Assembly: GCA_021325095.1 (NCBI GenBank)
Contig: JAJPHV010000015.1
Coordinates: 1-64,000 of the forward strand
Source of the DNA: Chloroflexota bacterium
GTDB taxonomy: Bacteria; Chloroflexota; Anaerolineae; Aggregatilineales; UBA2796
Direction of reading: 5' to 3'
DNA length: 64,000 nucleotides
A program made the translations under genes and the position numbers. The notes under the pieces were generated by a model that searched no databases, had not been told where the DNA came from, and worked only from the letters and a program-made list of their open reading frames with translations. This document shows positions 44,400 through 53,480 of this stretch, piece after piece. Each line of letters opens with the position of its first letter. The first letter of the stretch is position 1.

Positions 44400-45623
44400 T
44401 TATGGCGCAAGGCCCAAGTCCGCGTAGACCTTTAGCAGGCGCGGCCAGATCACAGGCCAATCGTATTCGCGGCAGGCCAGTTCGCGCGCTGCCTGCCCTA
44501 ACCGACTGCGGTGCGCCGGGTCACGCAGCAGCGCAACTGTTCCCTGCGCAAACGATGTGGCATCGTCGGCCAGGATGACCTCGCGCCCCGAAGTGACCTT
44601 GAGGCCCTGTGCCCCGATCCGTGTTGAGATAATAGCGCAGCCCGCCGCCATCGCCTGCAAGAGCTTGAGCCGGGTTCCGCTGCCCATCCTCAGTGGCGCA
44701 ACGTAGACGGCGGCGCTCTGCAAAAACGGCAACACGTCCTGGACAAAGCCCGTTACTTCTACATCGGGCCGCTGCCGCACCCCGTCCAGGCGGTTGTGCG
44801 GTTTGTTGCCGACCACAAACAGCCGCGCTTCCGGTACGGCGTGGCGAATCTCCGCCAAAACGTGATTGGTGAACCACATCACGGCGTCCACGTTGGGGCG
44901 GTAGTTCATCGTGCCGGTGAACAGCAGCGCCGCCGAACCCAGGTCAAGCTGCTGTGTGACGCGGCTGTATTCCTCGACGTAGATGGCATTGGGCACAATC
45001 GCTACTCGAACGCCCGGCGCCAGCCTGCCAAAAGCCTCCGCATCCGCATCCGAGACGGCGATCACGCAGTCAACCTGCTGACAGACTTTCCGCTCAAAGC
45101 GCGTCAGCCGCTGCCACTGGATCAGCGAATAGGCTGCGCCCGGCAAACGCGCTGGCACACGCCGATCAATCTCATACATCAGGCGTTGCAGGTCAAACTC
45201 GGCATTAAACGAATCGTAGATGACCCGCACGGCAGGGCGAACAGCCCGAATGGTCGGTAGATAGGCCGCCATTTCCAGGCTTTCGATCTGCACCAGATCG
45301 TAATCAACGCGCAACAGTTGGTTTTTGAGCGCTGCCTCGAACTGAGGAGAGTAGAAGCGCCGGGCCATATCCGCGTATGGCGTTAGCATCAGATCGCGCA
45401 GCCGATCTGCGAGGCTGCGGCGAGGCGCTGGTAAGGCCACCATTTCTCCGCACAGGGTAGCCAGTGGGGTCGAAGCCGGATCGGGCTGGCCCGGTTCAAT
45501 GAAAGTCAACAGGTCGATGGCGAAACCGGCCTGGTGCAAGCCGTCCAGCAATCCGTAGGTACGCAATGCACCGCCCGCGTGAGGCGGATAGGGAACCTGC
45601 CCGGTCAGAAACAGTAGTCGCAT
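44400..45623 (-). CDS. GT4-type glycosyltransferase
   Basis: This 407-residue GT-B enzyme has the N-terminal donor loop VPYPPHAGGALRTYGLL and the C-terminal signature APLRMGSGTRLKLLQAMAAGCAIISTRIGAQGL, which holds the conserved glycine and acidic/helix segment of sugar transferases related to exopolysaccharide synthesis. The start at 45623 follows the upstream stop by 4 bases. The longer frame to 45740 is an extension over the upstream gene. Confidence 0.9.
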   Translation of the reverse strand: MRLLFLTGQVPYPPHAGGALRTYGLLDGLHQAGFAIDLLTFIEPGQPDPASTPLATLCGEMVALPAPRRSLADRLRDLMLTPYADMARRFYSPQFEAALKNQLLRVDYDLVQIESLEMAAYLPTIRAVRPAVRVIYDSFNAEFDLQRLMYEIDRRVPARLPGAAYSLIQWQRLTRFERKVCQQVDCVIAVSDADAEAFGRLAPGVRVAIVPNAIYVEEYSRVTQQLDLGSAALLFTGTMNYRPNVDAVMWFTNHVLAEIRHAVPEARLFVVGNKPHNRLDGVRQRPDVEVTGFVQDVLPFLQSAAVYVAPLRMGSGTRLKLLQAMAAGCAIISTRIGAQGLKVTSGREVILADDATSFAQGTVALLRDPAHRSRLGQAARELACREYDWPVIWPRLLKVYADLGLAP

Positions 45624-45627
45624 CACC

Positions 45628-46746
45628 CTAACAACCTGAAACACGTCGGTAGACGGAAAGCGCAATTTCAGCCGTATGCTGCCACGTAAACGTCGCAGCG
45701 CGAGCCAGGCCAGCCTCTGCGCTGCGACGCCGCAAGTCACTATCGACCAGAACGCGGCGGAGCGCCTCGGCCAGTTCGTCCGGCCTGTCGGGATCGATCA
45801 GCAGCCCGGTATCGCCGACCACTTCGGGCAGCGATCCCCGATTGGAAACCACCGTCGGCACGCCGCAGGCCATCGCTTCCAGCGCAGGCAGGCCAAACCC
45901 CTCGTAAAAGGATGGAGCCACCAGCGCAGCCGCACTATTATACACGGCTGGTAAGTCTGCAAAGGGCAGGTCTTCGAGCCAGCGAACGCGGCTTTCCAGC
46001 CTGAGCGCCGCCACTTTTTGAAACACCGACTCGTACAGCCAGCCACGTCGCCCGACGATAACCAGCGGCGGTGCATCCGCCAGATCGGCGCACAATGCAG
46101 CATAAGCCTCCAGCAAGCCAGGCAGATTCTTGCGCGGCTCGAACGTTCCCACAAACAGCAAATAGCCCAAAGGCAGGCCAAGCCGCTCCCGCACAACACG
46201 CGCCGCATCGCCAGGTAACGGCTGAAAGGCCGGATCGACGCCCAGCCTGTGGACGGTCACTTTGTCGGCTGGAACGCCGAGCAGGCGGTTCAGGTCGTCT
46301 TTGGTCGCCTGTGAGTCGGCCAGGATGTGAGCGGCCTGCTGCACTGCTGCGCGGATGTGGCCGCTGTAATAGCGCAGGCTGTCGGCGGTCTGGAACTGCG
46401 GGTAATACAAAAAGTTCAGATCGTGGACGGTGATGACGTGGTGCTTCGCGCCCAGCCGGGGCGGGATGAAGTCTGGGCTATGCAACACGTCCAGGCGGAG
46501 CCGCAGCACTTCCAGGGAAAGTGTGATCCGTTCAAAACGGTGATGGCAGGGCGTCAGCGCCGTGATACGGCGAAAGTTGGCAGCGGGCGCAAGGTCGGGA
46601 GCGATACGAGTCGGCCTTGCCGCGTGCAGTATGGCGTACTCATCCGTGTGATCGAGCCGGGCCAGCGCTTCAATCAGGCGGCGTGTGTACTCACTGATTC
46701 CACCGTCACGATAGCCCGTCAGACGAGCATCGATTCCGATTCGCAT
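45628..46746 (-). CDS. Glycosyltransferase family 4, first gene of the operon
   Basis: This 372-residue GT-B protein begins MRIGIDARLTGYRDGGISEYTRRL and has the mannosyltransferase-like marks GTFEPRKNLPGLLEAY and PSFYEGFGLPALEAMACGVP (the E-x7-E region). It begins a three-gene unit of glycosyltransferases that reads leftward and probably builds a surface polysaccharide or glycolipid. A family 2 repeat lies upstream. Confidence 0.92.
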   Translation of the reverse strand: MRIGIDARLTGYRDGGISEYTRRLIEALARLDHTDEYAILHAARPTRIAPDLAPAANFRRITALTPCHHRFERITLSLEVLRLRLDVLHSPDFIPPRLGAKHHVITVHDLNFLYYPQFQTADSLRYYSGHIRAAVQQAAHILADSQATKDDLNRLLGVPADKVTVHRLGVDPAFQPLPGDAARVVRERLGLPLGYLLFVGTFEPRKNLPGLLEAYAALCADLADAPPLVIVGRRGWLYESVFQKVAALRLESRVRWLEDLPFADLPAVYNSAAALVAPSFYEGFGLPALEAMACGVPTVVSNRGSLPEVVGDTGLLIDPDRPDELAEALRRVLVDSDLRRRSAEAGLARAATFTWQHTAEIALSVYRRVSGC

Positions 46747-46878
46747 GGGCGGAGTATAACGCGGGTGAAGTGCCCCGATGTTAAAACGTCGGGCTGAATC
46801 AACGAAATCGGGTAAAGCCGACTCCGCAAATCAGCGTACCTGCGATCATCTATGTGGTGTGGACAGCCATGTACGCCT

Positions 46879-46932
46879 TTAGCCCGCTTCAGCGGGCTTC
46901 GTAGATTCAGCCCGGTGCTTTAGCGCCGGGCA
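46879..46932. repeat. Dispersed palindromic repeat, family 2
   Basis: Two hairpins sit in a row: AGCCCGCTTCAGCGGGCT, then a second 9-bp stem GCCCGGTGC / GCGCCGGGC with a TTTA loop, joined by TTCGTAGATTCA. It lies just upstream of the glycosyltransferase operon and just beyond the fabF stop. Close copies occur at 50079, 56301 and 56389. Confidence 0.8.
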
Positions 46933-46936
46933 CGAC

Positions 46937-48181
46937 TTACCCCTGGTAGCGCTTGAAAATGATCGCGGCGTTGTGCCCGCCCAGGCCAGCCGCATAGCTC
47001 ATCGCCGCATTGATCTCGCGCGGCTTGCCGACGTTAGGTGTGTAGTCCAGATCAAGTTCCGGGTCGGGATGGTGCAGGTTGATCGTGGGTGGCGCGAAGC
47101 AGTCCACCAGAGTCATCACGGTGAACACCGCCTCCACAGCGCTCGCGCTGCCCAGCAGATGTCCGGTCACGCTCTTGGTGGAGTTGACCGAAAGCTGGTA
47201 AGCGGCCTCGCCAAAAGCCAGCTTGATGGCAAGCGTCTCGGCCAGATCGTTGAGTTCGGTAGCCGTGCCGTGTGCATTGTAATACTGGATTTCATGCGGC
47301 TTCAGGTCGGCGTCGCGCATGGCGATAGTCATGGCTTTGGCCGCCTTCTTGCCGGTGGGTTCCGGCGCCGCAACGTGATAGGCATCCGAGGTCGCACCGT
47401 AACCGACCAGTTCGGCCAGGATCGTCGCCCCACGTGCCTTCGCATATTCCAGGTTCTCGAGCATGAGCATGGCGCAGCCTTCGCCGATCACCGTTCCGTT
47501 ACGAGTCTTGTCGAAGGGACGGCATGCACCTGCCGGGTCCTCATTGTCCGCCGTCAGCACCCCCATTTTGTAGAACGAACCGAAAGCCATCTCGACCAGC
47601 GCCGATTCAACGCCGCCCGCCAGCGCGGCGATCACCGACCCGCGACGGATCATTTCGGCGGCCTCGCCGATGGCAACATTGCCGCTGGCGCACGCGCCGA
47701 TGATGCCCATGTGCGGCCCTTCGATGCCGTAGTGCATCGAAATCTGCGCTGAGGGGCTGTCCGGCAGCCAGTTGGGCAGGGATACCGGGCTGACCTTCTC
47801 CGGGCCGCGCGTATTGCAGATGCCCAGGCTTTCCTGCACCGACTCGAACCCGCCAATGCCCGTACCGCACACGACGGCGATTTCCTCGCGCGTACTGTCG
47901 TCAATTGGGAACCCGCTGGCTTCCAGAGCTTGCCGGGCTGCTTCCAACGAGAAATGGGCGACCCGATCCATGCGCCGCGCATCGCGTGCACCATACAGGG
48001 CCACCGGGTCAAAATCTTTCACCTCACCGGCGATTCGCACCGTCAGCCGCGATGGGTCGAACCGTGTGATCGGGCCGATTCCGCTCTTTCCGGCCTTCAC
48101 CGCCTGCCACGCCTGGGCAACGTTATTCCCGGTCGGGCAAACGATCCCCAACCCTGTCACTGCAACGCGCGCCCTCTCCAT
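46937..48181 (-). CDS. Beta-ketoacyl-ACP synthase II (FabF)
   Basis: This 414-residue condensing enzyme of fatty-acid synthesis has the Cys-His-His triad: Cys164 in GACASGN, His in YYNAHGTATELND, and His in TKSVTGHLLGSASAVEA. The N-terminal GLGIVCPTGNNVAQAW is typical. The sequence shows GACASG instead of the common TACASG, and a long helical-loop insert around ICNTRGPEKVSPVS. It stands alone, with no other fab genes near. A GGGG-type ribosome binding site lies 8 bases before the start at 48181. Confidence 0.94.
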   Translation of the reverse strand: MERARVAVTGLGIVCPTGNNVAQAWQAVKAGKSGIGPITRFDPSRLTVRIAGEVKDFDPVALYGARDARRMDRVAHFSLEAARQALEASGFPIDDSTREEIAVVCGTGIGGFESVQESLGICNTRGPEKVSPVSLPNWLPDSPSAQISMHYGIEGPHMGIIGACASGNVAIGEAAEMIRRGSVIAALAGGVESALVEMAFGSFYKMGVLTADNEDPAGACRPFDKTRNGTVIGEGCAMLMLENLEYAKARGATILAELVGYGATSDAYHVAAPEPTGKKAAKAMTIAMRDADLKPHEIQYYNAHGTATELNDLAETLAIKLAFGEAAYQLSVNSTKSVTGHLLGSASAVEAVFTVMTLVDCFAPPTINLHHPDPELDLDYTPNVGKPREINAAMSYAAGLGGHNAAIIFKRYQG

Positions 48182-48409
48182 GATGCGAACCCCCGTATAT
48201 CCTCTGGCTAAGAAGTCGTAGTCGTAGTAGTGTAACCCTGACCGGTGTGCAAAGTTACCCGATGATCCGGGCCAATGCCAGACTCACCCCAAAATCAAAG
48301 CCTCTACCCTGAAACCGCAAGCGTTGTAAGCCCCACTTATGTGGATTGTGTCTCCCTACGCTTGGGTGTATGCTAATTCCATACGTTGAGCCATGAATGA
48401 GGTAAGAGC

Positions 48410-48931
48410 ATGACCGATCTCTATCAGCGCATCGTCGGCCAGCGTAGCTCGCTGGAAAACCTGATGCTCAAAGTGCCTGGCTACCGGGGTTACAAGGATG
48501 CGTCGGATCGGCGCGCCGCGGATCGGATGATGCGCGATCACATCGTCGCTTTGCTGAAAGAACAGATGACTCGCCTGGTGAACGTAGAGAAGAAGTTGAT
48601 CGGCAGTGGCGGGTTGAAGTACGCCAGCCGGACGCGCAGCGCCAAGACCAACTTCCAGATGTTCATTGATCGGGTCAACACGGCCATGCCTGGTTATGCC
48701 GGGTTCTACGACGCTCAGAAAGTTGGGCAGGAGGAACTGGAAAAAATCTACAACTTCGACGCCGCACTGATCGCCTATACCGATAAATTCCGTGATCAGA
48801 TCGACGCGCTGGACAAAGCTGTGCAGGCCAAAGACGGCATTGACGCGGCGGTATCGGCGCTCGAAGCGCTGGCGCAGGAAGCCAACACAGCCTATAGCCT
48901 GCGAGAAAACGTTCTCAAGGAAATCGTCTGA
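48410..48931 (+). CDS. Helical hypothetical protein paired with an SPFH protein
   Basis: This 173-residue protein is almost fully alpha-helical with charged coiled-coil segments (about residues 20-65 and 118-173) and no membrane or signal segment. I do not recognise a family. AGGTAAGAG lies before the start. The SPFH-SHOCT gene begins 36 bases after the stop, so the two are likely one operon and the helical protein may bind the SPFH assembly. Confidence 0.7.
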   Translation: MTDLYQRIVGQRSSLENLMLKVPGYRGYKDASDRRAADRMMRDHIVALLKEQMTRLVNVEKKLIGSGGLKYASRTRSAKTNFQMFIDRVNTAMPGYAGFYDAQKVGQEELEKIYNFDAALIAYTDKFRDQIDALDKAVQAKDGIDAAVSALEALAQEANTAYSLRENVLKEIV

Positions 48932-48967
48932 CACTCACACCAGCTTTTGAAGAAGGGATGCTAACAT

Positions 48968-50059
48968 ATGCCACGAATTATTGATGTTGTCTCGCACGCC
49001 AACGTGATGGACGATGAACTGGTGTACCGTGAACCGCAGAGCGGTGATGGCGATTTCCGCATGGGGTCGCAGGTCATCGTCCAGGAAAGCCAGGCGGCGG
49101 TCTTCGTCCGGCAGGGGCAGGCGCTGGACGTGCTTGGCCCCGGCTCGCATACGCTGTCCACCGGCAACATCCCGATCCTGGCCGGGCTGGTCGGCATGGT
49201 GACGAATGGCCGCACGCCCTTCACTGCCGACGTTTATTTCGTCAATCTGCGCGATCTGCCCCAGGTAGGGTGGGGCACGAACCCGCCTATCCAGATGGAT
49301 ACCCCGGGGCGCAGCCCAGGCTTTGCGCTGCTGATCACGCACGGCGTGGTCGATATCGGGATCGAGGAGCCGGCCCGCTTCGTCAAGCAATATGCTATCG
49401 GCAGACCCATCTTGCGGCTGGTCGATCTGCGAGACCGCATTCAGACCATGCTCCTCAGCCAGCTTGCCAAACTGCTGTCTACACAGCAGATCACCGGCAT
49501 TCAGGCTGCAAACGCCATGCTCAGTGACCTGGAGTCGGGCGCGCTGACCATGCTCAACGAGCAGTTTGCGGCCATCGGAATGCGCATCAAGTCCTTTAAC
49601 GCCAACCCGTTCCAGGCCAAGGACCTGACGCCGGAAGACATTGTGAAGTACGGCGGCGACATCAGCACCTACGAACGGGCCAAGCGCCTCGACGTGGCAG
49701 AGGCCGCTGCCGAGAATCCTGGCATGGCGGGGGGGCTGGCGGGCGCTGGCGTCGGCTTTGGAGTCGGGCAGGCCATCGGCAGCCAGATGAACCCCGAACA
49801 GCAGGCACTTCAACAGCAGTTGCAGCAGCAGCAAATGATGATGCAGCAGATGATGATGCAGCAGATGATGCAGAATCAGCAGAACCAGCATCCGAATGCG
49901 CCACAGGCTGCTGCGCCTGCCAACCCGCAGACCAAAGAAGAAATCCAGGCCATGATCGACAGCCTGGACCTGAAGCTCGCCAACGGTGAAATTTCCGAGG
50001 ACACTTACAAGCGCCTCGTCGCCAAGTGGGAAGAGCGCCTCAAGAGCCTGGGAGGCTAA
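48968..50059 (+). CDS. SPFH domain protein with C-terminal SHOCT motif
   Basis: This 363-residue protein has an SPFH (band 7)-like domain at about residues 5-205, with VIVQESQAAVFVRQGQALDVLGPGSHTLST near the start. A short Gly-rich segment (residues 258-275) follows, then a Gln/Met-rich stretch of about 35 residues (276-312). The end is a SHOCT domain, KEEIQAMIDSLDLKLANGEISEDTYKRLVAKWEERL in form. Proteins of this type, sometimes called virion-core-like, form large assemblies on membranes. No N-terminal membrane anchor is evident, so it is probably peripheral. Confidence 0.83.
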   Translation: MPRIIDVVSHANVMDDELVYREPQSGDGDFRMGSQVIVQESQAAVFVRQGQALDVLGPGSHTLSTGNIPILAGLVGMVTNGRTPFTADVYFVNLRDLPQVGWGTNPPIQMDTPGRSPGFALLITHGVVDIGIEEPARFVKQYAIGRPILRLVDLRDRIQTMLLSQLAKLLSTQQITGIQAANAMLSDLESGALTMLNEQFAAIGMRIKSFNANPFQAKDLTPEDIVKYGGDISTYERAKRLDVAEAAAENPGMAGGLAGAGVGFGVGQAIGSQMNPEQQALQQQLQQQQMMMQQMMMQQMMQNQQNQHPNAPQAAAPANPQTKEEIQAMIDSLDLKLANGEISEDTYKRLVAKWEERLKSLGG

Positions 50060-50078
50060 AAAGCGCCCTGGCTCTATA

Positions 50079-50130
50079 GCCCCGCACGGGCTTCGTAATC
50101 TCAGCCCGGTGCTTCAGCGCCGGGCTAAAG
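50079..50130. repeat. Dispersed palindromic repeat, family 2
   Basis: GCCCCGCACGGGC (degenerate first hairpin) is followed by TTCGTAATCTCA and the second stem GCCCGGTGCTTCAGCGCCGGGC. It fills the gap between the convergent SPFH gene and the membrane glycosyltransferase gene, so it may act as a shared terminator. Confidence 0.8.
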
Positions 50131-51924
50131 CTACTCGCCAACCGTCACATCAGTCAGTGTATAACTCTCTCCAATTCGGGCCCCTACTGCGTCCATAATC
50201 GGCAAACGCTGGTTCGTTTTCGGGTCGTACAGCCCGATCTCGATCTGGTATCGCCCCGGCGGAACTCCCGCCAGATTAAGCAGGTAAACATCTCGGCCCG
50301 GCGCGGCAGGCGGGTGATCGTCCTGTGTCCACAGCGGCGATCCGTCGGCTTTGGGCGGGCCGATCAGGTGGACAAAGACAGTTAAGCCATCGGCAGGTTT
50401 CTGTTTCCAGAACAGCAGCAAAGTGAGTGCAGAGCCGCTGCGCTTCCATCCGCCCAGGCTGTAACCCGACAATGCGCCCCCGCCCACTGAAAGCGCCAGC
50501 GGCGAATCGACTTCTATGGCTTTGGGCTGGCGGGCACGATACTGGCGTACCAGGAAGCTCCGGCCTGCACCCTGGTCGCTGATCAGCGCACCATCGGCCA
50601 GCAGCGCCCGGTTGATCGGTTCGGTGTCGGTGCCGGAGACGACAAACCACACCGCCCGCCGCCTGTCCAGCGCCTGGCGGATGGTCGGCTCAATCTCAAT
50701 ATCTGGATGAGGCAGCGTAATGATCTGTGCCGGGCCAGAGTAATAGTACTCGAAGGCAGGGTCGGCGTTGCCCGTCTGTGGATCGAGAGAGGCCATGATC
50801 ACCGCATCGGCGGCGCTGGTGTTGGCACGCAGGTAATCGCGCAGGCTGTACCAATCTGGCGCTTTGGGGTAGGCCAGGCTGTAGTAGCTGGCAAGCGAAG
50901 GTAACATCATAAGTACAGTTATTCCGATCAAGGCCAGTTTGACCGGGCTTTTATAAGCGGCGAGATCGTCTGAGGCCGTCCATGCCACAACCAGTAATAC
51001 CGCCGGTGTGACCGCGATCAGATAACGGGGCAGGAACACATTGATGCGCGTGGCGGCGAGCACCAGCAGCGTTGCCGGGATGATCAGCCAGAGCGCGATC
51101 AACGCTCCCGCACCCGCGTGCTGCTTCGTCATCCGCCACAGGAGCAGGCAGAACACTCCAAAGAGCAAGGGCGCACCCACGAACGCGAAACCGCTGTCCA
51201 GTGCCCATTCCCCGACGAACAGGGCCGGCCAGAATCTCCACAGCAGATCAGCAAGGTGAACAGGCGCGGACGTGCCCGCATAGCCGCTGTGGGCCAGCGC
51301 CCAAAGTTGCCCGAACCAGGGAATGAGCAGCAGCGCAACCAGTCCAATGGACAGCAGCCAGGCACGGGCAGCTTGTCGCCGGGATGTCAGCACGTAAAAG
51401 CCCTGCACGACGATCATAAACGCCTCAAGGAAGAACACGTACAGCGTCAGCGTCGCCGACAGGATATACAGCAGCCAGTCGATCCGTCGTGAGCGATCCG
51501 TCGCCCGCAGCAGCAGCCACATGCTGACGGCGCTCATGGCGGCCCAGATGGCGTAGTTACGCACGTCCTGGGCGTGCCAGATCAGGTTCGGGTCAAGCGC
51601 CCACAAAAAGGCGGCGGCCAGCGGCGCGACGTTGCCTCGCAGCAGGCGGCGCCCGAGAGCGTACATGGCGGGCACGCCGAGTACGTTGATCAGTGCGGGC
51701 AGCATCCGCATGGCGAATTCGCCGTCGCCGACCAGCGACTTCCACGCCCAGAAGATGAAAAACGTACCAAAGGGGTGCGGCTCGATCCAGGCCAGGCGAT
51801 TCAGAATGCCGGCGGGTGGCGCAGCCCAGTAACGCACGGCAAAGGCTTCGTCGCCCCGCAGCGGCGAGGCATTCAGATGGTAGATGCGCAGGGCAAAGGC
51901 CAGGAGGATGAGGATCAACTTCAC
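50131..51924 (-). CDS. ArnT/PMT-type membrane glycosyltransferase
   Basis: This 597-residue integral membrane protein has about 11 hydrophobic segments to residue 410 and a soluble C-terminal part. The first periplasmic loop has LRGDEAFAVRYW, with the acidic pair expected of dolichyl/undecaprenyl-phosphate-sugar-dependent enzymes of GT39/GT83. IEPHPFGTFFIFW also fits the family. It adds sugars on the outer face of the membrane. The start is GTG at 51924 with AGGAGG eight bases upstream, and this site falls in a family 1 repeat. The longer frame to 52098 only reads through the repeat and into the next gene. Confidence 0.85.
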   Translation of the reverse strand: MKLILILLAFALRIYHLNASPLRGDEAFAVRYWAAPPAGILNRLAWIEPHPFGTFFIFWAWKSLVGDGEFAMRMLPALINVLGVPAMYALGRRLLRGNVAPLAAAFLWALDPNLIWHAQDVRNYAIWAAMSAVSMWLLLRATDRSRRIDWLLYILSATLTLYVFFLEAFMIVVQGFYVLTSRRQAARAWLLSIGLVALLLIPWFGQLWALAHSGYAGTSAPVHLADLLWRFWPALFVGEWALDSGFAFVGAPLLFGVFCLLLWRMTKQHAGAGALIALWLIIPATLLVLAATRINVFLPRYLIAVTPAVLLVVAWTASDDLAAYKSPVKLALIGITVLMMLPSLASYYSLAYPKAPDWYSLRDYLRANTSAADAVIMASLDPQTGNADPAFEYYYSGPAQIITLPHPDIEIEPTIRQALDRRRAVWFVVSGTDTEPINRALLADGALISDQGAGRSFLVRQYRARQPKAIEVDSPLALSVGGGALSGYSLGGWKRSGSALTLLLFWKQKPADGLTVFVHLIGPPKADGSPLWTQDDHPPAAPGRDVYLLNLAGVPPGRYQIEIGLYDPKTNQRLPIMDAVGARIGESYTLTDVTVGE

Positions 51925-52014
51925 CCTCCATCCTCCTCTCCGCTTCACAGAGAGAGGGAGCCGCCGAACGTGATTTCCTCCCCTCTCCAGTTGGAGAGGG
52001 GCCGGGGGTGAGGT
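51920..52014. repeat. Dispersed C-rich palindromic repeat, family 1
   Basis: A near-complete unit: a degenerate left end CACCCTCC-ATCCTCCTCTCC, GAGAGAGGGAG, then CCCCTCTCC / GGAGAGGGG and the right end GGGGGTGAGG. It lies between two leftward genes and overlaps the start codon and ribosome binding site of the membrane glycosyltransferase gene. Confidence 0.82.
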
Positions 52015-52030
52015 CACTTCGTCGGGCTGC

Positions 52031-52807
52031 TCACGCTTCTTCGACAAGCTGGCTCTCGCGGCGCTTGCCCCCGAACATTTCCATGATCTGGTCGTCAATC
52101 GCTTCCATCTGTGCCGCGCTCAAGGTCGGGGCATCTTCCTTACGTTTGTCCTCACGCAGCAGGCTTTTTAACGAGGGCTTCTTCTTCAGGTCGGCGTAGA
52201 CCACCGGAATTTCCGGGTCGATCACCTCCAGTGTCGCTTTCGGGCTGGTGAAGACCACCACCGGCTGCACCTTGATGCCCGACCCAGGAACGGCCTGATC
52301 GACGATAGATTGCACGCTTTCGGCCTCTTTTTGGGCCTGCTTGAACGGATCACCGAGCGCTTCTTGCTTCAGAAACAGAAACAGCGGTGCAAGCGGCCCG
52401 CGTGCCTTCCAGCTATACCATTTGCTGCCTTCCACCTTGAAACGAGATTCCTGAAAGCGAGTTGTGAACGTATACACGCCCTGTGGAGAAACCAGCACGT
52501 GATTGACGGTAGGTACCACGTAATGGTACAGGATGCTGCGTTTGTTGATGCCTTTCAACCCCTCCCGGATGGCATCCTCGGCGTGCGGCGGGCGCACGTA
52601 CTGGTTGGTCAGCCGCACGGAAATGACCGTCGTGATCAGGCCAAGCGGCATGATGGCGCATGGGACGAGCATCAGCGTGGCGCTGTCCCGCGCCAGCGTG
52701 TTGGTGAAAAGAAAACCACCCATCAGGATGGCGAGACTGACAAAGAACAGAAGCTGGGCGATCTGCCGGTTGCGCTTAACGCGCTGCTGGTTCGTTACCA
52801 CGCGCAT
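52031..52807 (-). CDS. Membrane protein with NERD-like domain
   Basis: This 258-residue protein has two N-terminal membrane helices (about 18-36 and 43-64), then a soluble part. HYVVPTVNHVLVSPQGVYTFTTRFQ resembles the core of the nuclease-related NERD domain, in which a hydrophobic strand carries the DHV-like motif before a Gly. The strict catalytic residues are not obvious, so nuclease activity is doubtful. The C-terminus is charged, with a helical ending. It is divergent from yajC at 52940. Confidence 0.65.
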   Translation of the reverse strand: MRVVTNQQRVKRNRQIAQLLFFVSLAILMGGFLFTNTLARDSATLMLVPCAIMPLGLITTVISVRLTNQYVRPPHAEDAIREGLKGINKRSILYHYVVPTVNHVLVSPQGVYTFTTRFQESRFKVEGSKWYSWKARGPLAPLFLFLKQEALGDPFKQAQKEAESVQSIVDQAVPGSGIKVQPVVVFTSPKATLEVIDPEIPVVYADLKKKPSLKSLLREDKRKEDAPTLSAAQMEAIDDQIMEMFGGKRRESQLVEEA

Positions 52808-52939
52808 GTTGGGCCTTTCAAGTGTACTGCTGAGTCGATCCGTCCAATTTTACCCAATGGTCGCCCTGAGAACGATCCTCTTGGATTTTCCCCGCTCCGC
52901 TCTATAATCTCCGGCAGGTTAGTGAAGTGGAGTTCAACG

Positions 52940-53278
52940 ATGCCTGAGTTTGTCGCCTTCTCGGTGGTGGTGCTGCTGCTGCTCGGCGCTTACTGGTCGA
53001 TGGTCGTCTTCCCCAAGCAGCGAGCCTTTAAGAAGCACAACCAGTACGTGCGCACGCTTGGCCCCGGCGACGAAGTGATCACCTTCGGCGGGATCATCGG
53101 CACAATCACGTCGATGGATACGGACGCCGGCGTTGCCTACGTGAAAATCGCAGAGGGCGTCGAGGTCAAGGTCATCACCGCGTCGCTGACGCGCCCTTAC
53201 GTGCCGGAGGAGGTGGCGCTCCATGCCCGCGTGGGGATCGACCCCGCTGCCGAGGCGCAGGTCCGGCGCGGCGGGTGA
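52940..53278 (+). CDS. Preprotein translocase subunit YajC
   Basis: This 112-residue protein has one N-terminal membrane helix (residues 3-22), the MVVFPKQRAFKKHNQYVRTLGPGDEVITFGGIIGTI core typical of YajC, and a C-terminal strand EVKVITASLT. YajC is a subunit of the SecDF-YajC complex that helps SecYEG. GGAG lies 8 bases before the start at 52940; the frame is open further upstream over the neighbouring gene. secD and secF follow. Confidence 0.93.
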   Translation: MPEFVAFSVVVLLLLGAYWSMVVFPKQRAFKKHNQYVRTLGPGDEVITFGGIIGTITSMDTDAGVAYVKIAEGVEVKVITASLTRPYVPEEVALHARVGIDPAAEAQVRRGG

Positions 53279-53290
53279 TCAAGCAATTTG

Positions 53291-53395
53291 CCTCACCCCC
53301 ACCCCTCTCCACAGGGTGGAGAGGGGTGCCAAAAATCCGTTTCACTGCCGACCCGTTCCCCCTCGCTGCTTGCGGAGAGGGGGCAGGGGGTGAGG
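53291..53395. repeat. Dispersed C-rich palindromic repeat, family 1 (full copy)
   Basis: The best-preserved copy: CCTCACCCCCACCCCTCTCC, GGAGAGGGG, a middle spacer of about 30 bases, then CCCCCTCGCTGCTTGCGGAGAGGGGG and the closing GGGGGTGAGG. It lies in the yajC-secD gap. Confidence 0.88.
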
Positions 53396-53480
53396 TCAAC
53401 GACTTTGCACGCGGCCCTGGTGAGGTCGATCAAAACGTCTTGCGGATTTGGCCCAAAATGGTAATATCCACCGCTTATAG

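Noticed and set aside
44389-44460. ATG start for the GT9 gene inside the upstream gene
   Set aside because: It needs a 61-base overlap; the TTG at 44388 has an excellent ribosome binding site and natural spacing.
49790-49880. CAG-rich triplet repeat in the SPFH gene as a possible mobile or CRISPR-like repeat
   Set aside because: It encodes the Gln/Met-rich linker in frame and has no spacers or regular long units.
51925-52098. Upstream extension of the membrane glycosyltransferase gene
   Set aside because: The added residues only translate the dispersed repeat and the end of the neighbouring gene.
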